A DNA stretch of 60,563 nt. Origin: a bacterium. GTDB lineage: Bacteria; Actinomycetota; Acidimicrobiia; Acidimicrobiales; CATQHL01. The translations under genes were made by a program, and so were the position numbers. The notes under the pieces were generated by a model. The model was not told the DNA's origin. It saw nothing but the letters and a program-made list of their open reading frames with translations, and ran no database searches. Below are positions 1-9,645 of this stretch, one piece after another (the first letter of the stretch is position 1; the number at the start of each line of letters is the position of its first letter). The stretch is from NCBI GenBank assembly GCA_026708055.1, contig JAPOVS010000055.1, positions 1 through 60,563 on the forward strand. Reading direction: 5' to 3'.

Positions 1-1400
1 GGGCGGGATCCACCGGTTGGCCCGTCTTGTCCAGCACCCGGCTGTAGCGGCCCACCACCTCCATCGCCGGCCCGTACGCGGCCATCCGCTGATCCGCCAG
101 CGCCAGCCCGGCCTCCTCCCACAGCGGCGCCCGAGCCTCGATCTCGCGCCGCACCTCGGCGTCCACCTCGACCTGCCGGCCCACCGGGCGGTCGGCCGCG
201 GCGGGGCGGCACGCCAGGGTGAGCGTGGTCTCGATGTTGACCTTGCCCATCTGGCTGCCCGACTCGGTGCGGGCGGGCCACGACCCGGTGAGCACCAGCC
301 CGGCCTCGCCGATGGCGCCCAGCAGGCGCTGCCACACGTCGGGGTCGTCGTGGCCGAACATGATCGTCACCACACCGCCCGGCGCCACCACCCGCCGCGC
401 CTCGCCGAACGCCGCGGTGATGCAGCGGTCGTAGTGCTCGGGGGTGCGGTGGTCGCCGCTGTTGCGCCACGTCATCTTCACGACGGCCTCGTCGGTCTTC
501 TCCTGGAGACCGTGGGGGTGCGCGGTCGCCCCGAAGCCGGGATGCGAAGTCGCCAGCGCCCGCTTCAGCCAGACGTAGAGAATGTCCGAGCCGTCGCTGT
601 ACTCCACCATCGAGTCGTACGGCGGATCAGTGACCACCGCACTGAGCGACCGATCCGGCAGCGGAAGCCCCAGGGCATTGCCCCGCTGGATATTGGCGGA
701 ACGGCCCGGACGCCTGTCAAGTTGGTTGCGGAGCTCCCGGATTGTGTGAGCACCCAGCGATGGCCATGTGCCGGGGCCATCGCCGCAGCCGGTCTCGAAG
801 AAGTCGGTTCCGAATGGGACGGGTGGACCGTCTTGGAATATGTGCCAAAGATCCTGCTTTGGTATACCGATTCGAGCACCTCGAGTGCTGTACTTGATCC
901 GCCGTACCAGGTTTGCACCGACATAGCCGCAGAGCGCCGCTACGTAGTCAGCCGACGCCCCCTCGCGTTGCGCCGCGCTTCTGGCATCGAGGTAGCCGGG
1001 CTCTCCTCCTGCTTCCGCGGGTAGGCGTCCGACCCCCGTTACCTTGTTGGGTGGCCCCGGCGAGGCGGGCGGCCTCCAGCGGGATCACGGCGCGGCCCGA
1101 GAAGGAGTCCGCCAGCGAGGCGCCGTCGGGGTGGTGGCGCGCCAACTCCTCGGTGAGCTCGCTATGGCAGGCGTCCCGGCCCTCCATGGCGCGGCGTACC
1201 AGGTCGCAGAGGCGTTCCTGCTCGGCGGGCGCCTCGGGCCATTCCAGCAGCGAGCAGATCACCGCGGCGCGGGCCTGCGCCAGGGGCCGAGTGGCGAACC
1301 AGGTGAACAGCGTCTTCTCCGACCGCCCCGATCCCCAGCCCGACTTCGAGCGCGCCGTCACGTCCGCGCACGGGAACCAGCGCTCGATCATGCGGGTCAT
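1..1400 (-). pseudogene. Broken DUF1156 (COG1743-type) adenine-specific DNA methyltransferase, C-terminus off the left edge
   Basis: The N-terminal part (948-1400) begins with the DUF1156 signature MTRMIERWFPCADV and continues through SEKTLFTWFA and LADSFSGRAVIPLEAARL. The homologous reading then stops and resumes in a different frame. The second part, readable from about 1060 down to base 1, contains ADYVAALCGYVGANLVRR, FFETGCGDGPGTW, the catalytic TDPPYDSMVEYSD (DPPY class) and the late APGGVVTIMFGHDDPDVW block. The two parts join near 1020-1065. The family normally has several hundred residues between them, including a zinc-ribbon region, and these are missing. The C-part frame has a TGA at 1085-1087, so it cannot be read from the N-terminal start. 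From family knowledge, such enzymes modify adenine in multi-gene defence systems with SNF2 helicases. The gene is inferred to be inactive unless the assembly is wrong here. Confidence 0.85.
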
Positions 1401-1711
1401 CGCCTGTCACCCCGACCAGGACGATGCCTCGCCGGGACGGCACCGTACCGGCGAACCGATTCCACAAGGGTCGCCGCACGCCGCTCCCTCAGGAAATGCC
1501 CATCACCACTACCCCATCCGCCCGTTGCGCCAACAGCGAACCGTGCCCCGATCACGGCCGCAGCGTAGGAGCCGGCCGAGGCATCGGCCCAATCGTCCCC
1601 CGGTGCGCGTTCGCACCACCGGCCGAGCGGGTCAAGAAACCCGCGCAACCTCCGAACCAGCCATCCTCCGTCGCTCGGCGGGGCCGGCGTGTGCCAGGTC
1701 GATCCGTTCAT
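1397..1711 (-). CDS. Hypothetical 104-aa protein or remnant upstream of the DUF1156 gene
   Basis: This open frame ends in a TGA that overlaps the ATG of the DUF1156 gene (ATGA at 1397-1400), an arrangement typical of translational coupling and used by several real genes in this window. The predicted product is rich in Arg, Ala and Gly, and I recognise no domain. It could be a degraded end of an upstream defence gene or a chance frame in GC-rich DNA. The coupling geometry and strand are the only support. Without it, the 1401-1807 stretch holds nothing I can identify. Confidence 0.25.
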   Translation of the reverse strand: MNGSTWHTPAPPSDGGWLVRRLRGFLDPLGRWCERAPGDDWADASAGSYAAAVIGARFAVGATGGWGSGDGHFLRERRAATLVESVRRYGAVPARHRPGRGDRR

Positions 1712-1807
1712 CCGTGCCGCGCCGTGATGCCCGGCGCGGCATCCATCGACCCCGCGGCGAGGTCCCTGCAGGCAGCGTAGGGCGAGCTCGGTGCCGCCTG
1801 GCGGCCC

Positions 1808-2164
1808 TCAGAGTCGGAGCTTCGCTCGCTGCAAGCACTCGTTCACAGGGTCGACCTTGAAGCCGGTCGATTCCAGCGCCGTAAGTCCCAGGAGCGGCTC
1901 GGCGTCATCCGGGCCGAACACGACGGTGCTGGCCGACCACTCACCGAGGAACTCGACCAGGGCGGCACCGATCTCGGCCTGATGCTCGCTGCCGTCCGCC
2001 AGCCCGTAGGTCCTGTGGCCGATTGGTTTCAGACCGATGGACTCGAGGTGCCGGCGCGGCACGACCGAGTTCGTCGCGCCGGTGTCGACGACGAACTCGC
2101 CCTCCCAGGACCGGTCGGGGTCCGCCGGGTTGCGGATCGTCACGTCCACTCTGGTCTCGCCCAT
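1808..2164 (-). CDS. Clan AA (retropepsin-like) aspartic protease, 118 aa
   Basis: This small single-domain protein has the clan AA catalytic motif FVVDTGATNSVVP at about residues 24-36 and the second conserved block PLLGLTALESTGFKVDP near residues 89-105. That is the DTGA...LLG pattern of retropepsin-like bacterial proteases, which work as homodimers with one Asp per subunit. Length and motif spacing are complete, so the gene appears intact although both large neighbours on the same strand are broken. A good sigma-70-like promoter lies 66 bases upstream. Its substrate is unknown. Proteins of this kind are common in mobile and toxin-like regions, and a link to the adjacent defence genes is only positional. 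Confidence 0.8.
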   Translation of the reverse strand: MGETRVDVTIRNPADPDRSWEGEFVVDTGATNSVVPRRHLESIGLKPIGHRTYGLADGSEHQAEIGAALVEFLGEWSASTVVFGPDDAEPLLGLTALESTGFKVDPVNECLQRAKLRL

Positions 2165-2229
2165 ATCAACTCCCCTGGTCGACCTGTGTTCTCGTTCAGC
2201 TGCACGGCCTCGACGAGGCTCATGAATTC

Positions 2230-2258
2230 AGTCTAGCACCCTGCGTAGCAGTATCCAA
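2230..2258 (-). promoter_or_regulatory. Candidate sigma-70 promoter of the aspartic protease gene
   Basis: On the minus strand a TTGGAT box (2253-2258) is separated by exactly 17 bases from a TAGACT box (2230-2235). The pair lies in the most AT-rich stretch of the left end (about 2165-2290) and points at the protease start at 2164. The boxes match the -35/-10 consensus well for a GC-rich genome, but no transcription evidence is available. Confidence 0.45.
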
Positions 2259-2290
2259 TGTTCTTCCTGTATTGTCATGTTATCTAATAA

Positions 2291-4571
2291 CTATTCCAAC
2301 ATCTCGGACTTGGCTCGTCGGGCCGCGGCCAGGTCGGAACCCTTGATCCGCACGACCGTCTGGTCCTCGGCGGCGTCGGCGAATACTGCGGCGGGGTTCC
2401 GGTAGGCGGCGTAGAGACGCCCGCCGTTGGCACAGTCGTCCACCACGTAGAGCCAGTACTCGTCGCCGAGGAGTCCGGCCTTGACGATCTCGTTGCCGGT
2501 CAGTGTGATGCCTCGGGCCGATGCGCTGTCCCAGACACCCTTGACTTCGACGCAGCGTTGCTCGTGGCCGCGTCGGGCGAGCAGGTCGAACCCCTCGCCG
2601 GCGGTGTGCACGTCGGTCACACCCCAGGCGTCGCCGTTGAGCAGATCGCGCACGAAAGCCATGGAGGTGGCCTCGCTGTCCTTCTCCGTGGGCTCAGGTG
2701 GCACGCCCGCTCCGGTGACGCGGCACCAGCCGACGTGGCGCAGCGGACCGGACGTTGCGCTCGTCGTGGTTGCGAGCTCGCGCATTCGTAGGTTGACGGC
2801 CTCTTGCAGATGTGTGCGGCGGGCCCGGCGCTCGTCGGCGTCGGAGATGTCGCGGGTGAGGCTGTCGGGGAGGCGCTCCAAGTGGTGGCGCGCTCGGGCA
2901 CCCCAACCGGCGAGCGCGCTGTTCAGCTGATCGAGATCCTTCTCGAGTATCCGTTCGGCCGCCACGCCGGAGTCCGCCACCGATGCCGGGTGCTGCCTGT
3001 TCGCGGTCCCCTCTGCTCGTTCCAGGCAGGAGAGCACCTCCCAGGAGACCGGGCGCGCTCCTGCCTCGTCGCGCCGGACGAGGCAGGCCCAATCGGTGAG
3101 ACGCCCGCCGGTCTCGGTCTCAGAGGCATACACGTGCAGGTCGTAGTCGGTGATCGAGGTCGTGTCGCGCAACAGCCCGCCCTGGTACAGCGCCGGACGG
3201 CAGCGCTCCGAGACAGCGTCGGCCAACGCCCGGAACGCCGACTCGCTGGGGCCCAGGGCGACGGCGGCCCCGGCTCGCCCGTGCCCTGCGTCCAGCGCCT
3301 TGCGCCGAGCCTCACCGCTGGTGACCACCAGCGCTCGGCCATCCTCGTCGGGTTCGAGGGCGGGCGGCACAGCGAGGCTTCGGCTGGTGACGTACCAGAA
3401 ACCCTCATCGGCCAGGGCGGTCTGTTCGGCGCCGACCAGGCCGGCCGAGTCGATGCGGCGAAGGAACCGATCCACGACATGCGGGTTGATTCGATCGAGC
3501 CGCTGATCGTTCAGTGCTGCCAGCGCGGTCTCGCTGTCGATCGGGGTCTTGAGATGGGACTCCGCCCGGCGCTGTTCCTCGTGGATCTGCCGGAGGCGTT
3601 CAGGGGCACGGGCACGTTCCGGGCCTCCCGGGGTTTGAACAGCTTCGTGGCGCCGTCGAGGTCGGTGATCTCTTCCTTCATGCGCCGGAGGAAGTGCAGC
3701 GGCCCCGGCCGCAACCGGTGCGAAGCGTCGCTGTCGGTCTCGCTGGGCTCGGGGAACACGTCGGGATCGGTGAGATGCATGAGCGACCGGAAGAGCCGCT
3801 CACTGCCCCGGTGAGGCGTGGCCGTCATCAACAGCGCTCGCTTCGCGTTGTGGGCGAGCATCCTGCCGACCCGGTAGTACCGGACCGCGGTGGGTGTCAG
3901 ACGGTGGGCCTCGTCGAAGACCACCGTGTCGAATCCGGCCCGGTCGGGATGGATGGCCTCGTAGACCGCCTGATTCACCGCTGTCAGTTCGAGCGACACG
4001 ATCCACGTGTTGTGGGTGGTGGCGAGCGCTTCCTCGCGGACTGTCCCGGCGGTGATGCGGCGAAGGCCGCCACCGAAGAACCGCTCGAAGTCGGCCTGCC
4101 ACTTCGTGACGAGGTGAGCGGGGGACACGATGATCGCCCGATTGACGAATCCGAGGCGCTGAGCCTCTCGCAGCCACAGGCCGGCCATGATCGTCTTGCC
4201 GGTGCCCGGCTCGTCGGCCAGCAGGAACCGCAGACCCACCTGCGGAAGCATCGCCTCGTACACAGCGGCCACCTGATGCGGATACGGCTGCAGCGGCACA
4301 GTCGCCAACGCGGAGCCACGGGAGGTCGCCGCGGCCTGGCGCATCCACTCGGCCCACAGCCCCGCCAGCACCATCGCCGAACCAGCCCGCCGTCGGTGTT
4401 CAGAACCTCGACGCCAGCCGCCTTCGAAGCGGCGAGGCCAACCTGTTGCAGGCCCGCCGGACCGTTCACGAAGAGGGTCCACGACCCGTCCCCCGCCGGG
4501 ATCGCCCCAGCTACCTCCCGGTAGTCGCCCTCACCCGGCAGCCGGATCCGCTGCCCCTCGGTGAACTTCAT
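2291..4571 (-). pseudogene. Broken SNF2-family defence helicase with C-terminal DUF3883 domain
   Basis: The frame opens at ATG 4569-4571 (MKFTEGQRIRLPGEG) and runs to about 4385 (VEVLNTDGG). A small indel then moves the homology to another frame, starting AMVLAGLWAEWMRQAA. This part has Walker A DEPGTGKT, VVFDEAH and LLMTATPHRG, and ends at the block RNVPVPLN near 3600. Homology resumes in a third position with ERLRQIHEEQRRAESHLK and runs to 2291, ending in a DUF3883-like region (CVEVKGVWDSAS, NEIVKAGLLGDEYWLYVV). The whole second RecA-like helicase domain that should lie between RNVPVPLN and ERLRQIHEEQ is absent. Motifs V and VI are therefore missing and the protein cannot be a working translocase. 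Intact relatives are about 1,000 residues or longer; what remains here amounts to roughly 760 codons. Confidence 0.85.
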
Positions 4572-4696
4572 GCTGTCGCCGCGCTCTCTGACCTGTCCTT
4601 CCGCCGAACCGCCCGCGAGCGTAGGTGCTACATGTGACATCCTGAGAGGTTGTCCCTGGGTGGGCGGGATCGGGGGGTCCCTGCCCTCTCGGCTCT

Positions 4697-5779
4697 TCAG
4701 GCCCCCTGCGTCTGGGAGACGTCCACCCACCGGGCCAGCGTGGCGGCTGCGGCGCCGCTGTCGAGAGCGCCGGCTGCAAGCCTCAAACCCCCTGCCAGAT
4801 CCTCCGCCAGATCGCCCACGACGAGCCCTGCGGCGGCGTTCAGGCAGACGATGCCCCGCCATGGCACGGCTTCGCCCGCCAGCAGCGCCTCAGTCGCCGC
4901 CACCCCGGCGGCCAAGTCGGCGCCGGCAAGATCCGCCAGCCCGACGGTGGCCAGGCCCAGTTCCCCCGGCGTCACGGTGTAGCGCTCGATCCGGCCGCCG
5001 CGCAACTCGATCACCCTCGTCGGCCCGATCGTGGACAGCTCGTCCAGACCGGGGTAGCCGTGCACGACCATGGCCCGCTGCGTCCCGGTGACCGCTAGGA
5101 CCTCCGCCATGCGCTCGGCCATGGCCGCGTCGTTCACGCCGATCACCTGGCGGCGCACGCCGGCGGGATTCGCCATCGGACCCAGGTAGTTGAAGGCGGT
5201 CGGCAACCCGAGGCTGCGCCGGGTCGGGCCGGCGTGGCGCAGCGCCGGATGGAACAGGGGCGCCAGGCAGAAGGCGATGCCGGCCTGCTCGAGGCATCCG
5301 GCGACTCCTGCGGGCCCCAGATCGACCACCACGCCGAGGGCTTCCAGCAGGTCGGCCGAACCGCACGAGGAGGACACCGCGCGGTTGCCGTGCTTGCACA
5401 CGCGCGCCCCGGCGCCCGCCGCGACCAGCGCGGCCATCGTGGAGATGTTCAGCGAACCGCTGCCGTCGCCGCCGGTGCCGGCGGTGTCGATGAGCCTCAT
5501 CTCCTCGGCGTCGACGCCCACGTCGAGCGCCGCGGCACGCAGCCCTTCCAGCAACCCGGCCAGCTCGACGGCGGTCTCCCCCTTGGTCCGCAGGCCGATC
5601 AGCAGCCCGGCCATCTGCGCCTCGGTGGCGTTCCCCGCCAGCATGGCGTCCGCCGCCTCCCGCGCCTGCGCGCGGCTCAGATGCTCCCCGGCCACGAGCG
5701 CCTTCAGCAGCGCGGCGAAGTCCACGGGCCCCGCGCCCCGGTCGCCGGCGGCTCCGCCCGCATCGGTATCCTTGCCCAT
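4697..5779 (-). CDS. trpD: Anthranilate phosphoribosyltransferase
   Basis: It transfers the phosphoribosyl group from PRPP to anthranilate, the second step of tryptophan synthesis after anthranilate formation. The 360-aa product shows the PRPP-binding GTGGDGSGSLNIST and the family signature KHGNRAVSSSCGSADLLEALG in abbreviated order KHGNRAVSSSCGSADL, followed by FLAPLFHPALRH-like and NYLGPMANPAG blocks. I chose ATG 5777-5779 (MGKDTDAGG); an upstream ATG in the same frame would add 18 unconserved residues. No other trp gene is in the window, so the gene stands alone, as is common in actinobacteria. The 125 bases between it and the broken helicase contain nothing I recognise. Confidence 0.95.
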   Translation of the reverse strand: MGKDTDAGGAAGDRGAGPVDFAALLKALVAGEHLSRAQAREAADAMLAGNATEAQMAGLLIGLRTKGETAVELAGLLEGLRAAALDVGVDAEEMRLIDTAGTGGDGSGSLNISTMAALVAAGAGARVCKHGNRAVSSSCGSADLLEALGVVVDLGPAGVAGCLEQAGIAFCLAPLFHPALRHAGPTRRSLGLPTAFNYLGPMANPAGVRRQVIGVNDAAMAERMAEVLAVTGTQRAMVVHGYPGLDELSTIGPTRVIELRGGRIERYTVTPGELGLATVGLADLAGADLAAGVAATEALLAGEAVPWRGIVCLNAAAGLVVGDLAEDLAGGLRLAAGALDSGAAAATLARWVDVSQTQGA

Positions 5780-5977
5780 TGTGCGTCCTCGGTCGTCCAG
5801 CGGCCGCCGCAACCGAGCCGCGGCGGAACTCACGCCGGCAGGACCGTCCAGCGCCTGCCGGCAGAGTTACCTCTAGCATGCCAACCCGCTCCGGCAGTGA
5901 CGCATCCGCCCTCGGTGCCCCGCCGGCGGGGCGGTAGAGCGTCGCCCGGCGTTCGCGCCCCCAGGAGCCTCCGCGGA

Positions 5978-7414
5978 ATGAGGATCCTCGTCATCGACGT
6001 GGGCAGCACGAGCGTCAGGGCCGCGGTCCTCGACGAGGGCGGTCACCTCCATCACGAGCACCGCGTCGCGGCGCCCCGGTCGACGCCGGCGCCGGGGTTG
6101 GTGGAGTTCGATCCGGTCGCTCTCTGGGATGCCACCCGCCGGGCCGTCGCGGCGACCCTGGCCGCGGCCCCGGGACCCGACGCGGTGGGCATCGCCAACC
6201 AGCGAGCCTCCACCGTGGTGTGGCATCGCGCCGGCGGCGAACCGGCGGGCGTGGGCCTCGGGTGGCAGGACCTCCGGACCGCCGCCGACTGCCTGAGCCT
6301 GCAGAGCGAGGGACTCCGCCTGGCCCCCAACCAGCCCGCCACCAAGGCCGCCCACCTCGTCGCGGCCGCGGACCGGCCGCCGGACGAACTCTGCATCGGC
6401 ACACTCGACTCCTGGCTGGTCTGGAACCTCACCGGCGGGACGCAGCACCTCACCGACGCCACCAACGCGGCGATCACCGGACTGACCCATGGGGATCGCG
6501 TGGAGTGGGATCTCGCCGTCGCCGAGAGGCTCGGCATCCCCGCCGCGGGCCTGCCCCGCATCGTCGACAGCAGCGGTCCGCTGGCCGAGGCCACCGCGTT
6601 GCCAGGGGGCCCTCTGATCACCGGCCTCGCGGGCGATCAGCAGGCGGCGCTCGTCGGCGCCGGCTGTGTCGGACGCGGCGACGTGAAGATCACCTTCGGC
6701 ACCGGCGGCACCCTCGACGCCTGTCTGGGGCCCGGCGACCCGCCGGCGGAGATCCGGGGCCCCAGCGGCACCTTCCCGATCGTGGCCTGGCAGCGGCAGG
6801 GACAGGTGGTCTGGGGCATCGAGGCCATGATGCTCAGCGCCGGCAGCTGCGTGAGATGGCTCTGTGAACTCGGCCTGATCGAGAACCCGGGCGATTCCGA
6901 TGCCGTCGCCGCCGCCTGCGCCGACAGCGGGAGCGTGAGCTTCGTCCCCGCCCAGATGGGCCTCGGCACCCCGGACTGGGACTTCGGCGCCCGCAGCGCC
7001 TTCGCCGGCATGACGACCGCCACCGGCCACCCGCAGATGGTTCGTGCCGTGCTGGAGGGCGTGGCGCACCGCGGCACCGACCTGCTCGAAGCGGCCCGAT
7101 CCGACAGTGGACTGGAGCTGGCGGCGCCGGTCGTGGACGGGGGCATGAGCGCCAATGCCACCTTCATCCAGGCATTCGCGGACGCCGCCGGATGTGCCGT
7201 CCGGGTGGCACCGGAGATCGAATGCACGGCACTCGGCGCCGGCTTCCTGGCGGGCCTGGGAATCGGATTCTGGAGCGACTGGGACGAGGTGGCTTCGCTT
7301 CGGTCGCCGCGGCGGACCATCGAGCCGCGCCGGCAAGCTGACCGGGCCGCCTGGCAGGAGGCCAAGCAGCGAGCCGCCGGCTGGCACCCCGACCTCAGCG
7401 CCGTCTCCTTCTGA
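5978..7414 (+). CDS. FGGY-family carbohydrate kinase, glycerol kinase-like
   Basis: A cytoplasmic ATP-dependent sugar or polyol kinase of 478 aa. The N-terminal phosphate-1 loop is VIDVGSTSVRAAV. GIANQRASTVVWHR resembles the GlpK substrate region, and LAGDQQAALVGAG carries the catalytic Asp typical of FGGY kinases. The later TFGTGGTLDACLG and VVDGGMSANATFIQAFAD blocks bind nucleotide. The closest resemblance is to glycerol kinase, but the protein is a little shorter than usual, so the substrate should be left open. The ATG at 5978 is preceded by AGGAG at 5963-5967, which decides the start against longer in-frame extensions that run antisense over trpD. It is divergent from trpD. Confidence 0.85.
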   Translation: MRILVIDVGSTSVRAAVLDEGGHLHHEHRVAAPRSTPAPGLVEFDPVALWDATRRAVAATLAAAPGPDAVGIANQRASTVVWHRAGGEPAGVGLGWQDLRTAADCLSLQSEGLRLAPNQPATKAAHLVAAADRPPDELCIGTLDSWLVWNLTGGTQHLTDATNAAITGLTHGDRVEWDLAVAERLGIPAAGLPRIVDSSGPLAEATALPGGPLITGLAGDQQAALVGAGCVGRGDVKITFGTGGTLDACLGPGDPPAEIRGPSGTFPIVAWQRQGQVVWGIEAMMLSAGSCVRWLCELGLIENPGDSDAVAAACADSGSVSFVPAQMGLGTPDWDFGARSAFAGMTTATGHPQMVRAVLEGVAHRGTDLLEAARSDSGLELAAPVVDGGMSANATFIQAFADAAGCAVRVAPEIECTALGAGFLAGLGIGFWSDWDEVASLRSPRRTIEPRRQADRAAWQEAKQRAAGWHPDLSAVSF

Positions 7415-7490
7415 ACGCCCGAGCCGCGCCGGCGACCGCCGGAGCGCACAGTGCCGGGGCCCGGCGACTCTGGCAGACTGTCAGCGGCGG

Positions 7491-7852
<362 letters not shown>

Positions 7853-7855
7853 CCG

Positions 7856-8341
7856 TCACCGACGCCGGGGGGGGCGGGGCGCGACCGTCAGCCTCCCGGC
7901 GCGCCGGAAATCCCGCCGGCGCGCCGGATCGGCCAGCCCGAAACGCCGCCACGACCACCACAACGCCGCCGCACCGATCAGTTCCATGATGACCGGCAGC
8001 CAGATCGGCCGCAGGCCCCTCCCGGCCACCTCGCCGGAGCCCAGCGGCCACCAGAACGTTCCGGTGCGCAGCCAGGCGCCGTCCAACACGAGATGGCAGA
8101 AGAGGCCGATCGGCACACCCAGCCAGCGGCGCTGCACCAGACGCCTGCCCCACCCTCCAACCATGACCGCGGCCATCACCGCGATCGGCAGCAGCAGCGA
8201 GTCCATGATCCACAACGCCGCCACGGCGAGCGCCAGGGAGGGCGCCACGGTGCCGGCCAGCACGAAGCGGTAGTCCAGCCCGCGGCTTGAGAACACCGCC
8301 GCAACAGCGGGGACGCCCAGCCCGGCGAACCAGAGCAGCAC
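7856..8341 (-). CDS. Small integral membrane protein, unknown function
   Basis: This 161-aa protein has several hydrophobic segments: about residues 1-16, 28-48, 50-66 and 116-130. The recurring pattern DYRFVLAGTVAPSLALA, WIMDSLLLPIAVMA, HLVLDGAWLRTGTFWWPLG resembles membrane proteins of actinobacteria whose His/Asp residues near membrane ends recall YdjM/DUF4184-type metal-dependent hydrolases. I cannot identify a reaction. It ends 3 bases from rnpB and lies 4 bases downstream of the zinc-ribbon gene on the same strand, so the two are probably co-transcribed. Confidence 0.7.
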   Translation of the reverse strand: MLLWFAGLGVPAVAAVFSSRGLDYRFVLAGTVAPSLALAVAALWIMDSLLLPIAVMAAVMVGGWGRRLVQRRWLGVPIGLFCHLVLDGAWLRTGTFWWPLGSGEVAGRGLRPIWLPVIMELIGAAALWWSWRRFGLADPARRRDFRRAGRLTVAPRPPRRR

Positions 8342-8345
8342 AGGC

Positions 8346-9089
8346 TCAGATGACCAGGATGCGCCCGCAGGAGGGGCAGGTGGCCGTCCCCTTGTCGTCC
8401 TCTCCCGGGGAAGCCTCGCCCACCTCGGGAAGCCTTCGCAGCCGATCCACCTCCATCAGAGGCAGCGTCAGATAGCAGCCCATGCAGCTCGTCGCCTCGA
8501 GACGTGCGACGGCCACGCCGCCGATCTGGGACCGGAGGCGCTCGTAGCGTTCGAGCAGGACGGAATCCACGTCCTTGCCGACATCGGCGCGGGCGAGGCG
8601 AACCTGCTCGAGTTCGGCGTCGATCTCGGCGGCCGCGGCCTCGAGTCGCACGTTGACCGAATCCATCCTCGACCCCAGCTCCTGGTGGCCCTGGCGCAGC
8701 GTCGCCAGTTCGGTGGCGGCGACCTCCAGGTCCTCCATGACCTCCAGCAATTTGTCCTCGACGACGCGCTGACGCCTCCCGAGCGCGGCCACCTCCTCCT
8801 CGAGACCCTGCAACTCGCGGATTGCGGTGACCTCGCCGGAGTAGAGCAGGTTCCTCTCGCGGTCCCGTTTCGCCAGAACCATCGCCAGATCGTCGTCGTA
8901 GCGTCGTTGGTGCCGCTCCAACTCCGCGTGCTGCTGCCGGGCCGCCTCGATGCGCTCGGCGAGTTCCTGGCTCTGGCTCTCGAGCGCCTGCAACTCGGCC
9001 CGTTCGGGCAATTGCGCGTGGCGATGCTCGAGCTGCGCGATCCGGGTGTCGTGTGCTTGGAGTTCCAGGAGGCGTTCCAGAGGGTTCAC
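8346..9089 (-). CDS. Coiled-coil protein with C-terminal C4 zinc ribbon (COG1579/DUF164-like)
   Basis: The 247-aa product is almost entirely heptad-rich helix (residues about 1-185, many Glu, Leu, Arg, Gln). It ends in a four-Cys zinc ribbon: CMGCYLTLP (first pair) and ATCPSCGRILVI at the very C-terminus (second pair). This arrangement matches the CT398/COG1579 family, proposed to bind nucleic acid or act in protein complexes; its biochemical role is not settled. It is complete in length. The position beside rnpB and a membrane protein is consistent with conserved backbone context. Confidence 0.85.
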   Translation of the reverse strand: MNPLERLLELQAHDTRIAQLEHRHAQLPERAELQALESQSQELAERIEAARQQHAELERHQRRYDDDLAMVLAKRDRERNLLYSGEVTAIRELQGLEEEVAALGRRQRVVEDKLLEVMEDLEVAATELATLRQGHQELGSRMDSVNVRLEAAAAEIDAELEQVRLARADVGKDVDSVLLERYERLRSQIGGVAVARLEATSCMGCYLTLPLMEVDRLRRLPEVGEASPGEDDKGTATCPSCGRILVI

Positions 9090-9559
9090 GTCTCGCCGCT
9101 CGGTTCTCGCCTGTGCCTTGTCATTGCCGTCCGCGACCCTAAACGAGACCGGCGGGGGGGCTCAACAACACCCGGCCGAACCCCGGTCCCGAATAGACGA
9201 CGCCCCGCCGAGGGGGGGACTTCGACGGGGCGTCCATTCACCATCACGGCAGGCTGTGCCGGGGGTGAATTCCTGTGCCGCTGGTACGGCAAATTGTGAC
9301 GGGCAGGCTAACGAGCCCGCGCCGCGCCCTCGCCGCCGGAGGTGTGACATCGGCCACAGCAGGTGATCCGCCGCGGCGCGGCCGGAACCACGTGGGGTCC
9401 CGATTGGCCGGATGGACCGCGAAGGGTGTACACTAGGCGTCGCGACCATGTCGTCCTTCGGAGGGGATGGCGGGTCTGGAGAGAATCTCGCTGATCCCGG
9501 CTGCTCCAACAGTCCCAGGCCCGCCTCCTCCACCGCAAGCCCGCTCGCAGGAGATCCGG
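9090..9559. other. Gene-free stretch with one strong hairpin
   Basis: I see no convincing gene in these 470 bases. At 9198-9234 a perfect 9-bp inverted repeat (GACGCCCCG...CGGGGCGTC) can form a stable hairpin. It has no T-run on either side, so it is at best an atypical terminator or a transcript-end structure. A weak -10-like TACACT occurs on the plus strand near 9430, with no gene after it. Confidence 0.5.
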
Positions 9560-9634
9560 TGGGCGCTGGCGGACTCGAACCGCCGACCTCTTCCTTGTAA
9601 GGGAAGCGCTCTGGACCAACTGAGCTAAGCGCCC
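9560..9634 (-). tRNA. tRNA-Val (anticodon TAC)
   Basis: The minus strand folds as a standard tRNA. The acceptor stem is GGGCGCT/AGCGCCC, the D arm AGCTCAGTTGGTCCAGAGC, the anticodon stem CTTCC/GGAAG around loop CTTACAA (anticodon TAC), and the T arm GGCGG-TTCGAGT-CCGCC, with discriminator A. The CCA end is not encoded (ACCG follows). It lies just downstream of the inositol-phosphatase-like gene on the same strand. Confidence 0.97.
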
Positions 9635-9645
9635 GGAACCGCAGG

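Noticed and set aside
17-1024. A 335-aa plus-strand frame at the left edge
   Set aside because: The minus strand here carries the recognisable DUF1156 methyltransferase C-terminus with its DPPY motif.
9198-9234. Intrinsic terminator
   Set aside because: The hairpin is strong but has no T-run on either strand; kept only as a structural note.
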